DNA of 64,000 nt from Odontocerum albicorne (Eukaryota > Arthropoda > Insecta > Trichoptera > Odontoceridae): assembly GCA_949825065.1 (NCBI GenBank), contig OX463849.1:27826043-27890042 (forward strand), given 5' to 3'. The notes beneath the pieces were generated by a model. The model saw only the letters and a program-made list of their open reading frames with translations, had not been told where the DNA came from and did not search any database. The translations under genes and the position numbers were made by a program. Below are positions 10,919-23,432 of this stretch, piece after piece. Positions within the stretch are counted from its first letter, which is position 1; each line of letters opens with the position of its first letter.

Positions 10919-11113
10919 CAGTAGCCGGGGGTAAGTAATACACATCGAGCCATCGTGCGACAGAGACGATGATCTACAAAACCATGTATATTACTTACCG
11001 TCGGGTACTGGTACCCGGCAGTAAGTAATACACATAAGTAATACATATCGGGTCATCGTGCGACAGAGACGACGCTCTACAAAGCCATGTGTATTACTTA
11101 CCGCCGGGTACTG
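10919..11113. mobile_element. Tc1/mariner-type MITE with internal double hairpin, copy A
   Basis: Left end TA|CAGTAGCCGGGGGTAAGTAA and right end TTACTTACCGCCGGGTACTG|TA are inverted repeats flanked by TA. In the middle (about 11005-11020) TACTGGTACCCGGCAGTAAG repeats both end types back to back, so the element is two head-to-head hairpins. CAGT...ACTG ends and TA flanks fit Tc1/mariner MITEs. No coding sequence. Confidence 0.7.
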
Positions 11114-11234
11114 TAAGCGTATATTGCATATTTAATATTCGCAAATATTTTTTTGAATTGACAATTTGAATACAATTGGCTTAGTTCGTATTGTGAATAA
11201 ACCTGATTGATTAAAAAAAAGGGGTCTGTAATAA

Positions 11235-11545
11235 AGCTGATGTGTTGAGTTAGGTGAAGAAGAGTGCTTTGTGATGGTTTGACCTTTGAGTTATTGAATA
11301 GTGAAAGATTAACAAAACAAACACATATTGCAAATGTGAGTCAAAAGCGTAGTATAGGAAGACCAAGGAAAGTAAGGTTGGACCAATTGAATGATATATT
11401 GAAAGAAGGAAACGTATAAAATCAGAGGAATCGTATGAGAAAATGTATAGATGTAGAAGAGGCAAAAGACGTGTAACGAAATAGGAAAGACTGGCGCCCT
11501 GTCTTCTCAGCCTGCCCTGACAGGGAAAAGGTGCGATGGTATGTA
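11235..11545 (+). mobile_element. family F fragment (duplication copy A)
   Basis: Plus-strand pieces read WFD, YCKCESKA, RRPRKVRLDQLND-like, MRKCIDVEEAKDV and a CPDREK-like end, the terminal part of family F pol. Stops and frameshifts are present. Confidence 0.65.
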
Positions 11546-12110
11546 TTAAGATCCCTGTGTGGAATGTGGTTATTGTATGTTTCGAGTCTATGTCTGAAAG
11601 GTGGTCCTTCAGGGAGGAGTAAAATTAAAAAAAAATGATTTTTCCGAATCGTACAATAGGGCAGGGTACACATACAATAGAACTTTTTCAATTGCTGGTC
11701 TTGTGGTTAAGAAGTTAGTGTTCGAGATATGGTCTGAGAGGTGGTCCTTCAGGGAGGAGTAGAGCTTTGAGATCGATTTCGTCTATATTTAATAAATTGA
11801 TTGTTCCGAATCAATCAATAGGGCAGGGAATTACGATAGAAATTTTGCAGATCCGGATCTTATGGTGTAGAATGATCTGACCTTAGTGTTTAATAATTGG
11901 GTGTGCAGCTTTAGGTAGCACTTGAAGACAACCCTTTTTGGAAGGTACCTTCCTATCCTTACACTAATTTAAAATATATTTATTTTGTAATATTTTTAAT
12001 TGGTTAATAATAATAGTGGGTTCGAGTCCCGAGTTGGAACACCCATGTGGAGAGTTGGCTCTGCAACGGCGCTATATAAATTGTCATTTTATTATTATTA
12101 TTATGTACAT
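11535..12110 (+). repeat. family N, copy 3 (duplication copy A)
   Basis: A reference-quality copy of N: GGTGGTCCTTCAGGGAGGAG (occurring twice), GATTGTTCCGAATCAATCAA, AGGTAGCACTTGAAGACAAC, GGGTTCGAGTCCCGAGTTGG, then GGCGCTATATAAATTGTCAT and a run of ATT. The GGTGGTCCTTCAG-to-GGGCAGGG section (11601-11830) is itself an imperfect direct duplication. Confidence 0.7.
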
Positions 12111-12129
12111 TCGTTCAAGAAAATAAAAT

Positions 12130-12785
12130 GCATAATGATAATAATAATTGTAAAAATGCGAGTTGAAAGAGACATTGGAATAAAGGTAGTGACAGGGAAT
12201 AAGGTAATCGGAGTGCAGAGCACTTAATGTTATATACAACAACTGGCAATATCAACAGTAGGAAAAATAACAATACATTATTGTTGTGCCCATCTTGATT
12301 TATGGAAGTGAAACTTGGCAAAAAAAGGATATGAGTAAAATTAATGATGTGAAAATTTGTAGTGTCAATGTTTGAAAAAAGGCGAAATTAAGACATCGCA
12401 AATGAATTTTTTATTTTATTTATTTTATACATGACAAGAAATATACATAATTTGCGAAAAAACAACAGGTAATTTAATTCGGCCACACAATTTTAATGGA
12501 TCTGGGTTTGTTGCTTTTCATTTGTCGTGTCCCCAGTAAACTAAGCTTTTGCCTGTATCTCACTGAGGACAATGGATAAAATGCATGTTTTAAGTAAAAT
12601 GAAGAAAGGAGCTCGATTAAATGGACCACTGCTTTTATAGAAGGTAAAGTGAGAAGTATAATAAATAGAAGATTGTGCATGAAGAGATAAATGAATGTCG
12701 AGGAGGCGAAAGTTGTGTGCTTAGATATAAAGTTTGAAGATGTATTTTCTTTGCCTACCCCACAAGGGACACTGCGTGATGTACA
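12130..12785 (+). mobile_element. family F fragment interrupted by repeat m (copy A)
   Basis: F sequence runs 12150-12400 (MRVERDIGIKVVTGNKVIG, then IYGSETWQKKDMSKIND) and resumes about 12595-12783 (MNVEEAKVVCLDIKF, then LPTPQGT). Between them lies a minus-strand copy of repeat m. This is an F copy split by a later insertion. Confidence 0.6.
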
Positions 12786-12910
12786 TATCTAGTTTACTGG
12801 GGACACGACAAATGAAAGGCAACGAAACCAGATCTATTCAAATTGTGTATCCACATTAAATTACCTGTTGTTTTTTCACAAATCATGATTTCTTGTCATT
12901 TATAAAATTT
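12418..12910. repeat. inverted pair of repeat m (copy A)
   Basis: The minus-strand arm (12418-12565) and plus-strand arm (12788-12910) share TAGTTTACTGGGGACACGAC, AATGAAAGGCAACRAA and AAATTACCTGTTGTTTTTTC. They face each other with an F fragment between them. A single plus-strand copy of m lies at 40690-40865. Confidence 0.7.
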
Positions 12911-13024
12911 TTAATAAAATGTTATTTAAGCTCTACGCCACTAAACCATATTGACATTATGAACTAATCGAGTTCTCCCTGATCTACGTTTGAATTCTTT
13001 TTAATACATAGAAACAATTTAAGT

Positions 13025-13328
13025 GTGGAGGAGCACACTAAAGTGTCTCCTGTCAAAGGAGAGAGAATTGCTATTGAAATGGAACAACAATTTGGCTGTT
13101 TACTTATTATCAAGCTTAACGCTTTAATGCCTGGTAAGCTGCTTAAAAGATTAACATTTTCGATAAATTTTACAGATAAAACAAAGCCATCCCAATCAGG
13201 GATGGGATATCCAAATTAATTTAAATAACACCAGTGAGTTCGGGGATCAGATTTTTAATTCATAGAAAACACTAAATAATCAAGATCTGTCAAAATGATC
13301 TTTTCATTCGACAAATAATAAAAAATAT
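13025..13328 (+). other. unrecognised segment with a 64-codon frame, end of copy A
   Basis: A short frame at 13025-13219 (containing EGERIAIEMEQQFGCLLII with small changes) is preserved in both duplicates. It matches no family I know and may be chance. Confidence 0.25.
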
Positions 13329-13528
13329 NNNNNNNNNNNNNNNNNNNNNNNNNNNNNNNNNNNNNNNNNNNNNNNNNNNNNNNNNNNNNNNNNNNNNNNN
13401 NNNNNNNNNNNNNNNNNNNNNNNNNNNNNNNNNNNNNNNNNNNNNNNNNNNNNNNNNNNNNNNNNNNNNNNNNNNNNNNNNNNNNNNNNNNNNNNNNNNN
13501 NNNNNNNNNNNNNNNNNNNNNNNNNNNN
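13329..13528. other. assembly gap, 200 N
   Basis: Exactly 200 N characters, which looks like a scaffolding gap of nominal size. It sits exactly where copy A loses its match with copy B. Confidence 0.99.
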
Positions 13529-13869
13529 TATCATATACGTGATTTTCTTCATTTACTCACATTTCTGACTCTTCCCACAGTTATTTTTTTAATTAAAACT
13601 ATCTCCCGCCATTTTTTCTTCATCATCGTGCCTACTTTTTTCACACGGCAATATTTATTTTGTAAAATTTTCAAAACTCATATTCTCACTACGTCCAAAC
13701 AAATTTTCAAGGCTCAAATTTTCTTAGAAAATCCGTCTCTAACAAACAATCATGTATAATCTCATTCCTTACTCTCATCTGTAGTACGAGATATTTATTC
13801 TTCTCTTATCGACCTTCTACAATAAATATTTATTTTTTCAATGAAATAAAATATTAATTCATAATTTTC
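13529..13869. other. unassigned AT-rich stretch after the gap
   Basis: Nothing recognised. It is not present in copy B, so it is the first sequence unique to this side of the gap. Confidence 0.35.
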
Positions 13870-14075
13870 ATAAGAGCACAGATTGGATACCACGAGAAAC
13901 AATCAGACCGAGGAGAAGACCTCAAAACAGATGGGACAGACCCTTCGTAAAATTCGCAGGCGTGACCTGGCAAAGAGAGGCGAGAGACCGCAAGATATGG
14001 AAATCTTTGAAAAGCGCCTTTACCCAGCAGCGGTCAAACCAAGACACAGAAGAACAATAAAGATTTAAACCAAAC
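13870..14075 (+). mobile_element. RTE-like pol C-terminal fragment
   Basis: A plus-strand reading gives DWIPRETIRPRRRPQNRWDR, then AGVTWQREARDRKIWKSLK and AFTQQ. This matches the closing 'RPRGRPQ.RW.DDI...AG..W...A.DR..WK.L.EAF..Q' of an RTE-like element. The 5' end is lost. The frame is shifted from the ATG-initiated one at 13883. Confidence 0.7.
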
Positions 14076-14965
<890 letters not shown>

Positions 14966-14984
14966 CGCATTATTGTACATATTA

Positions 14985-15850
14985 TTGTACTGTGCAGAGT
15001 TACAACATGGCCTAGACTCCCTAGTTTCCTGGAGTGAGCTAAATCATCAATGTGTCCTAGTGTATCTTAGAGTCGATCGTTTTCACCAACCCACCATCAG
15101 TATACTATACAGAGAGTGGCATTAAACAGACTTTCTGAATCCAAAGATTTAGGCGTAACCTTTGATGTAGGACTCACGTTCGTTAACCATGTTTCACGTT
15201 TGATATCGGACTGCTACAAACTACTCGGTTTTATAATGAGAATAACAAGAGAATTTAACAATACCGATGTCCTTTGAAACTCATATAATTATCTAATTAG
15301 AACCAAATTAGAATATGCATCTACGGTTTGGGGTCCTCATCAGCTCAAATATAAAAACATTATAGAACAAATACAAAAAAAATCCTCAGATATCTATGGT
15401 ACAGAAAAAAGGGCGATTACCCAAAATATGCTCACCATGCCGTATTTCTCAGGGTGTGTAACTATAGAAGCCTCGAAACAAGAAGGCAAGAATCCATTGC
15501 GATATTCCTACTTAAGGTTTTTCAAGGTTGCTTTAAGTGTCCCGCAATTCTAGAAGCACTAAGTTTTAATAAATATAGCCGTGCAAACAATCACCCCTCT
15601 GTTCTACATACCCAACTTACAGAATGAATATCATAGCTAAACACTGTCACGCGTGGTATAGAGATATTGAACCAACTGAATGACACTGTTGATACACTAT
15701 TATATATTCTCGGCACCGCCTAGCAGTGTGTGAAGAATCCTGGCTGATATACTTCCTAACGAATAAGCTAACGCTAGAAGTAGCCCCTTTTTGTGTAACA
15801 GGAGAAACCGTGCAAGTGGAAAAAAAATGTTGCTGAAAAATTTAACATAA
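14985..15850 (+). mobile_element. CR1/Jockey-like RT C-terminal fragment, copy B
   Basis: Same content as 7885-8810 (DLGVTFDVGLTFVNHVSRLI, then YLIRTKLEYASTVWG), but more frame breaks leave no long frame. It ends with the CR1 tail and the N 3' block at 15910-15980. Confidence 0.72.
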
Positions 15851-17341
15851 CGCTTTCGTATTGTACTATATGTATAAATATATTTTTTTATATCTTTAAT
15901 TTGTCTATTATAATGAGTTCGAGCGCCCTTTAGGAGTGTCTGGTCTTTAAACGACGCTATATAAATGGTAATTTTATTGTTCTTATATAAAATTAAATAA
16001 AAAGGAAAATGTTAACGTGTAGTGTGTCGTCTCTCCTATAATCCATAACGCAATAATATGTTTTTGGGAAAAGGGGGAGCCCCGTCTCTAAAGTAATGAT
16101 TTTCTACGAAATTAATGGCGTCACGCAAAGGATGCATTAATATGCATATTTATGCAATCACTTAATGGGTTTTTTATATACTTTTTTTATAGAGGGCAAA
16201 TATATAAATCGGGCATATCAAACACGCGGCCTTCGGGCAGCATGCGGCCCACAAAAATGAAGTCTACGGCCCGCCGAAACTTAATGAAAAACATTTTTTT
16301 GGTTGAAAGCGCACTAAAGTTTTCTTAATAAATATGAAATTATCACCAAATTTATTTAAAAAACTTAGCGCTTATAGATCAATTCATTTTGGGCTTCAGC
16401 GTTGATTCTAATAATACTTAGTAGAAAATTACGAGTATGTCTGTCAGCTGATGCCATAATTTTGATTGATAATTAAAATTGATTCTCTTTCCACCGGCAA
16501 ATTTTGTGAAATTAGCCAACACCCTTGATAAACCGTTCGAAAATTTACCGAAATTTGATTATCGTGTTGGGTATTTTATTTGGCTTACTTGATAAAAAAA
16601 ATAGCATTTCAATAAATTTATTAATTGTATATTTTATTTCATTTAAAATTTATTCCACTTTCGTTAAGATTGAGGAGATCTTATTTTTAAACACAAATTA
16701 AAAAAAATATTACTTAGTAATTTTGAAGTCATTTTTATTATTGATGTTAAAAATATGCGGCTCTCGGCCTAGTACCCTATTTGTGTAATAGGAGAAAATC
16801 CGTGTCAAGTGGTAAAAAAGACTAATGTATTCCGAGATTCAAAATAAGTCTGACATAAATGTATGTATGAATGTAGGTTTCATGTAATCAAATTATCACT
16901 TTATACGTTCCATCAGAAACACAGTGATGCCAAATAATGCATTCATCAAGGTCGGTTCACAGCTCGACATCCCATGTTCTCCCTGAAATGCGAATCATTA
17001 TACCGTTAACTGATAAAATAGCGCAGCACTTGACCAGCTAGCAGATAACATTCTTTATAGGTAACCTAACCAATTCCAGTCTCTCACCCTTATTGTGGAG
17101 TTTCGTCGTCGTAGCTGGGCTTCTTAGTCGAGAATGCCCTAGTCATTCTATCGTCAATTCATTTAGAAAGCGAATCTATGTCGTGGAGTTTTATTTCTTT
17201 CTCTATTTTTTTTCTCACTTTTCTCTTCCTTTTAATTGAGTGAGCCATTGCTCACCAGCAAACTTACCGGCCACACCGGTGTACTGGAGCCGATAGCATA
17301 CCAAAGCGAGGTGATCAGAGCATACTGGTAAGTTTATTATT

Positions 17342-17520
17342 TTTTTTAAAGAAAATATATGACCAAAGTCATAGGTATTCTTATACCCCTGAATACTAGG
17401 CGGAAAAAAGTCCGAGTCAACCGAGAGAAGTAGTACAGTGCAGAATTCGAACCCACGACCTTCCGCAAGGAAGTCGAGTACTTTACCGCCCAGCCATGCA
17501 TTATGGTGGTTAGAGGCTGC
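17342..17520 (-). mobile_element. tRNA-derived SINE T, copy B
   Basis: Same element and position relative to the satellite as 10262-10440, with a few substitutions. Confidence 0.6.
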
Positions 17521-17549
17521 TGCTACATCTGCAAACGTACCATTTTATG

Positions 17550-19125
17550 TATCGTTAGGTTATACCACCGGATACCCATCATTATCTGAATATTATACAC
17601 CTACTGAATAACACTTATAAGTCTTCCGTTGTGGGCCATAATTCTTCTGAATATAACTATTTTGCATATTGACATCGTGAGGTTATACCGCTGAATATCC
17701 ATCATTCTCTTAATATTACACATCTATTGAATAACACTATTAGTCTTCCGTTGTGGGCCATAATTCTTCTCAATAGAACTACTTCGCATATTGACATCGT
17801 GAGGTTTTACCACTGAATATCCATCATTATCTTAATATTACAAATCTATTGAATAACACATTAGTCTTCCGTTGTGGACCATAATTCTTCTTAATATAAC
17901 TACTTCGCATATTGACATCGTGAGGTTGTACCACCGGATACCCATCATTCTCTTAATATTACACATCTATTGAATAACACATAAGTCTTCCGTTGTGGAC
18001 CATAATTCTTCTTAATATAACTACTTCGCATATTGACATCGTGAGGTTGTACCACCGGATACCCATCATTCTCTTAATATTACACATCTATTGAATAACA
18101 CATTAGTCTTCCGTTGTGGACCATAATTCTTCTTAATATAACTACTTCGCATATTGACATCGTGAGGTTGTACCACCGGATACCCATCATTCTCTTAATA
18201 TTACACATCTATTGAATAACACATAAGTCTTCCGTTGTGGACCATAATTCTTCTTAATATAACTACTTCGCATATTGACATCGTGAGGTTGTACCACCGG
18301 ATACCCATCATTCTCTTAATATTACACATCTATTGAATAACACATAAGTCTTCCGTTGTGGACCATAATTCTTCTTAATATAACTACTTCGCATATTGAC
18401 ATCGTGAGGTTGTACCACCGGATACCCATCATTCTCTTAATATTACACATCTATTGAATACACATTAGTCTTCCGTTGTGGACCATAATTCTTCTTAATA
18501 TAACTACTTCGCATATTGACATCGTGAGGTTGTACCACCGGATACCCATCATTCTCTTAATATTACACATCTATTGAATAACACATTAGTCTTCCGTTGT
18601 GGACCATAATTCTTCTTAATATAACTACTTCGCATATTGACATCGTGAGGTTGTACCACCGGATACCCATCATTCTCTTAATATTACACATCTATTGAAT
18701 AACACATAAGTCTTCCGTTGTGGACCATAATTCTTCTTAATATAACTACTTCGCATATTGACATCGTGAGGTTGTACCACCGGATACCCATCATTCTCTT
18801 AATATTACACATCTATTGAATAACACATTAGTCTTCCGTTGTGGACCATAATTCTTCTTAATATAACTACTTCGCATATTGACATCGTGAGGTTGTACCA
18901 CCGGATACCCATCATTCTCTTAATATTACACATCTATTGAATAACACATAAGTCTTCCGTTGTGGACCATAATTCTTCTTAATATAACTACTTCGCATAT
19001 TGACATCGTGAGGTTGTACCACCGGATACCCATCATTCTCTTAATATTACACATCTATTGAATAACACATTAGTCTTCCGTTGTGGACCATAATTCTTCT
19101 TAATATAACTACTTCGCATATTGAC
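17550..19125. repeat. 121-bp satellite, 13 units (copy B)
   Basis: Units begin CATCGTGAGG at 17673, 17795, 17916, 18037, 18158, 18279, 18400, 18520, 18641, 18762, 18883 and 19004, after a first diverged unit at about 17550. Spacing is 121 bp except for one 120-bp unit (18400). The first three are diverged and the rest nearly identical. Units mostly alternate between ACATTAG and ACATAAG variants. Confidence 0.97.
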
Positions 19126-19208
19126 ATATTTCATATCACAGTGTCAAAAATAAAAAATAAACTTTGTTCTAAGAATGGGAACATAAAAAAAAAGCGTTCA
19201 ACTATTTA

Positions 19209-19404
19209 CAGTAGCCGGTGGTAAGTAATACACATCGGGCCATCGTGCGACAGAGACGACGATCTACAAAACCATGTATATTACTTACCGTCGGGTACTG
19301 GTACCCGGCGGTAAGTAATACACATAAGTAATACATATCGGGTCATCGTGCGACAGAGACGACGCTCTACAAAGCCATGTGTATTACTTACCGCCGGGTA
19401 CTTG
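19209..19404. mobile_element. Tc1/mariner-type MITE with double hairpin, copy B
   Basis: Same structure and TA flanks as 10919-11113. The inner inverted repeats (GGTACCCGGCGGTAAGTAAT) are slightly better preserved. Confidence 0.7.
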
Positions 19405-19524
19405 TAAGTGTATATTGCATATTTAATATTCGTAAGTATTTTTTTAATTGACAATTTGAATACAATTGGCTTAGTTCGTATTGTGAATAAACCTGATTGA
19501 TTAAAAAAAAAAAGGGCCTGTAAT

Positions 19525-19850
19525 AAAGCTGATGTGTTGAGTTAGGTGAAGAAGAGTACTTTGTGATGGTTTGACATTTGAGTTATTGAGTAATGAAAGA
19601 TTAACAAAACAAACACATATTGCAAATGTGAGTCGAAAGCGTAGTAAAGGAAGACCAAGGAAAGTAAGGTTGGACCAATTGAATGATATATTGAAAGAAG
19701 GAAACATAGAAATCAGAGGAATTGTATGAGAAAATGTATAGATGTAGAAGAGGCGAAAGACGTGTAACCAAATAGGAAAGACTGGCGCCCTGTCTTCTCA
19801 GCCTGCCCCGACAGGGAAAAGGTGCGATGGTATGTATTAAGATCCCTGAA
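19525..19850 (+). mobile_element. family F fragment (copy B)
   Basis: Duplicate of 11235-11545, ending in the MRKCIDVEEAKDV-like block and a CPDREK-like tail. Confidence 0.65.
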
Positions 19851-20405
19851 TGGGATGTGGTTATTGTATGTTTCGAGTCTATGCCTGAAAGGTGGTCCTT
19901 CAGGGAGGAGTAAAATTTTTAATAAATTGATTTTTCCGAATCGTACAATAGGGCAGGGTACACATACAATAGAACTTTTTCAATTGCTGGTCTTGTGGTT
20001 AAGAATGATATGCCCTTAGTGTTCGAGATATGGTCTGAGAGGTGGTCCTTCAGGGAGGAGTAGAGCTTTGAGATCGATTTCGTCTATATTTAATAAATTG
20101 ATTGTTCCGAATCAATCAATAGGGCAAGGAATTACGATAGAAATTTTGCAGATCCGGGTCTTATGGTGTAGAATGATCTGACCTTAGTGTTAAATAATTA
20201 GGTGTGCAGCTTTAGGTAGCACTTGAAGACAACCCTTTTTGGAAGGTACCTTCCTATCCTTACACTAATTTAAAATATATTTCTTTTGTAATATTTTTAA
20301 TTGGTTAATAATAATAGTGGGTTTGAGTCCCGAGTTGGAACACCCATGTGGAGAGTTGGTTCTGCAACGGCGCTATATAAATTGTCATTTTATTATTATT
20401 ATTAT
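19845..20405 (+). repeat. family N, copy 4 (copy B)
   Basis: Duplicate of 11535-12110, with the same 3' end GGCGCTATATAAATTGTCAT and ATT run. Confidence 0.7.
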
Positions 20406-20419
20406 GTACATTCGTTCAA

Positions 20420-21075
20420 GAAAATAAAATGCATAATGATAATAATAATTGTAAAAATGCGAGTTGAAAGAGACATTGGAAGAAAGGTAGTGACATGGAA
20501 TAAGGTAATCGGAGTGCGGAGCACTTAATGTTATATACAACAACTGGCAATATCAACAGTAGGAAAAATAACATTACATCATTGTTGTTCCCATCTTAAT
20601 TCATGGAAGTGAAACTTGGCAAAAAAAGGATATGAGTAAAATTAATGATGTGAAAATTTGTAGTGTCAATGTTTGAAAAATGGCGAAATTAAGACATCGG
20701 ATATGAATTTTTTATTTTATTTATTTTATACATGACAAGATATTTACATAATTTGCGAAAAAACAACAGGTAATTTAATTCGGCCACACAATTTTAATGG
20801 ATCTGGGTTTGTTGCCTTTCATTTGTCGTGTCCCCAGTAAACTAAGCTTTTGCCTGCATCTCACTGAGGACAATGGATAAAATGGATGTTTTAAGTTAAA
20901 TGAAGAAAGGAGCTCGATTAATTGGACCATTTATTTTATAGAAGGTAAAGTGAGAAGTATGATAAATAGAAGATATGAATGAATGTCGAGGAGGCGAAAG
21001 TTGTGTGCTTAGATAGAAAGTTGGAAGATGTATTTTCTTTGCCTACCCCGCAAGGGACACGGCGTGATGTGCATA
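20420..21075 (+). mobile_element. family F fragment interrupted by repeat m (copy B)
   Basis: Duplicate of 12130-12785. The F halves lie at about 20440-20700 and 20885-21065, with the m minus-strand arm between them. Confidence 0.6.
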
Positions 21076-21200
21076 CCTACAATAGTTTACTGGGGACACG
21101 AAAAACGAAAGGCAACAAACTCAGATCCATTCAAATTGTGTATCCACATTAAATTACCGGTTGTTTTTTTCACAAATCATGATTTCTTGTCATTTATAAA
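20716..21200. repeat. inverted pair of repeat m (copy B)
   Basis: Arms at 20716-20862 (minus) and 21075-21200 (plus), as in copy A. Confidence 0.7.
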
Positions 21201-21622
21201 AATTTTAGTAAAATATTATTTAAGCATTCCGCCACTAAACCATATTGACATTGTGAACTAATCAAGTTATCTCTGATCGACGTTTGAATTCTTTTTAATA
21301 CATAGAAACAATTTAAGTGTGGAGGAGCACACTAAAGTGTCTCCTGTCGAAGGAGAGAGAATTGCTATTGAAATGGAACAACAATTTGGCTGTTTACTTA
21401 TTATCAAGCTTAACGCTTTAATGCCTGGTAAGCTGCTTAAAAGATTAACATTTTCGCTAAATTTTACAGATAAAGCAAAGCCATCCCAATCAGGGATGGG
21501 ATATCCAAATTAATTTAAATAACACCAGTGAGTTCGGGGAACAGATTTTTAATACATAGAAAACACTAAATAATCAAGATCTGTCAAAATGATCTTTTCA
21601 TTCGACAAATAATAAAAAATAT

Positions 21623-22189
21623 AACAGAAAATTTAACAAGAGAAATCAGTTGTTTGTAACAGATAACAAAACCGGAGAAATTGCGAACAAGTCATTGAAC
21701 AGAAATCCCGGTAGTAGATTCAGTGTTATTTTTTTATGTAAGCGGGCGGGCGCATGCCGTCAAATTGAAAATTTTAATTACGTGTGCATTGCGGTTGATT
21801 TATTTTTGACTATTTTTATTATATACACTCATATTTTATATACTTAATTTTATATTTTCATGTTAGCTTTAGTTTTTATGTGTATTTTTTCTTGATTTTC
21901 TAATATATTTTGGTGAGGTTTTTAGTCGGGATGTTTATTTCCCACCCCCCATCCTAAGGCAATGTTTTGAAATCAGCTTAGCACCATTTGATAAAAAGTG
22001 AAAAGTAAGGGAAAACACAAAAAAAAAATCTTTCGCTTTTTTATAAAAGTGTGTATTGAATAATTTCGAGTTTTTGTTTGGATTATTTTCTCATATTTTT
22101 TGTGAAGATTATCCAGTATTTTTTTCTATCCAGGGATATTTTTCCCTAATATCCCGGATACCCGAGAGTCTGCTGTATTACGTGTGAGC
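21623..22189. other. unassigned AT-rich stretch right of copy B
   Basis: First unique sequence after the duplication. A 65-codon frame at 21650 has no recognisable motif. Confidence 0.35.
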
Positions 22190-22570
22190 GTGAGCTGAAA
22201 ATGTAAGAGGGTTTGGACATATTAAACGGATGGATAAAAATTTGAAAACAGGCAAGTGAGTGCTCAGTAAAGAAAATCACTTAGAGATATGTTCGGCACG
22301 TGAAACGAATGAATGAAAAAATACTAATATGCAGGTTAAAGGCGAGTGGAAGACTTGACAGAGAAAGATTAAGGTTAGTATAGTTTGAAAAAGTAAATGA
22401 TGCTTAAAAAGAAGGAAATGTAAAAAGTAAGATAAATCGTAGGAGCTGTATGAGAAGGTGTATGTATGTGGATGAGGTGAAATATGTGTGTCGAAACAGG
22501 AAAATCTGGCGCTCTCCTTTCTACGTACCCTAGCAGGGATATGGCGTTATGGTATGTATGATATGTACTC
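22190..22570 (+). mobile_element. family F fragment
   Basis: Plus strand: a GHVKRMNEKILICRLK-like piece, RLDRERLRLV-like, SKINRRSCMRRCMYVDEVKYV and an RKIWRSPFYVP-like end. Only the C-terminal third is present and the frame is broken. Confidence 0.65.
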
Positions 22571-22608
22571 ATGTGTAATTCTACGGTAAATAATATATTT
22601 TTTCGTTT

Positions 22609-22805
22609 GTTCCGTGGCTTAGTTGATAAGATGCCTGACTTGATTCTATCTTTTGTTGGAACACAGATTTTTTTTAAGTTTCTAGTATGGATATCACTTA
22701 AGGTATGTTTTCCATCTTTATAGTAGTTTGGAAGAGATTGCCACATTTAAATAAGTTCGCCAGGTTGTACATACTATATGCAACGAAATATAATATGTTA
22801 TTCAA
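22609..22805 (+). mobile_element. SINE S, copy 2
   Basis: Head TCCGTGGCTTAGTTGATAAG with a degraded B box (TGTTGGAACAC). The body carries GGAAGAGATTGCCACATTTA and CGCCAGGTTGTACATACTAT. Confidence 0.7.
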
Positions 22806-23432
22806 TATTCTTGTCAACCTGTTAATTTAGAAAATATCTTTCTTTCCAAAATAACAAAATATATTTGCCAAGACAACACAAAAATCTCTCAACGCCTCAC
22901 GAGAAATCCTTGCAGTTTTTATACCAAGAAGCAGGAAAAATAAAAGAGATAAGAGTGGCATACGATACGATAAGTAGGCGACAGGTAGAAAAGACAGCGG
23001 AGTATTTTGTATCAGAGCTCTGATATTCCTTCCACTCGATAGTTCTGATGTTCAGTACCGTAGCAGGCTTTACTTCCTGCTATCGATAGCGAAAATGTTT
23101 GCTCTAGCGGGCTACAGCGATAACAAAGCACTTTGCTAGAGGGAGAGATGAAAATTCTAAATAAAAGTGGAAATTCTTAAATACAAAATGGGGAAAATCT
23201 TCCTGTTCTCATTGTTTTGTGAAGCGAAATTGATTTTAATACTACTTGATATTTTTTAAATACTTATCATTACGCCGTGTCCCTTGCGACGAAGACAGAG
23301 AGAACTAATCTCGATACTCTTCTATCTAATCAAAGAGTTTTTTTTCAGTAAACAAAATTGTAACATAAATTTTGTGATTTATTATTATTGTTTTCTTTTT
23401 TACAAATATTATTATGTGTTATTTGTATTATA
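22806..23432. other. unassigned stretch
   Basis: AT-rich with a moderately GC-rich part near 22980-23140; no frame or known repeat seen. Confidence 0.35.

Larger units (their letters stand above)
7499..13328 (+). repeat. segmental duplication, copy A
   Basis: From TATACTCGTACTGTGTACG at 7499 to the start of the N gap, the sequence runs collinear with 14581-21622: RTE-a fragment, CR1/Jockey fragment, minus-strand SINE, 121-bp satellite, MITE, family F, family N, F again and a trailing unique segment. Differences by eye are scattered substitutions and small indels, plus 3 against 13 satellite units. The right end coincides with the gap, so the true extent is unknown. Confidence 0.95.

Noticed and set aside
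17550..19125. CRISPR-like regular spacing
   Set aside because: The repeat is continuous with no unique spacers, and the context is eukaryotic satellite DNA.
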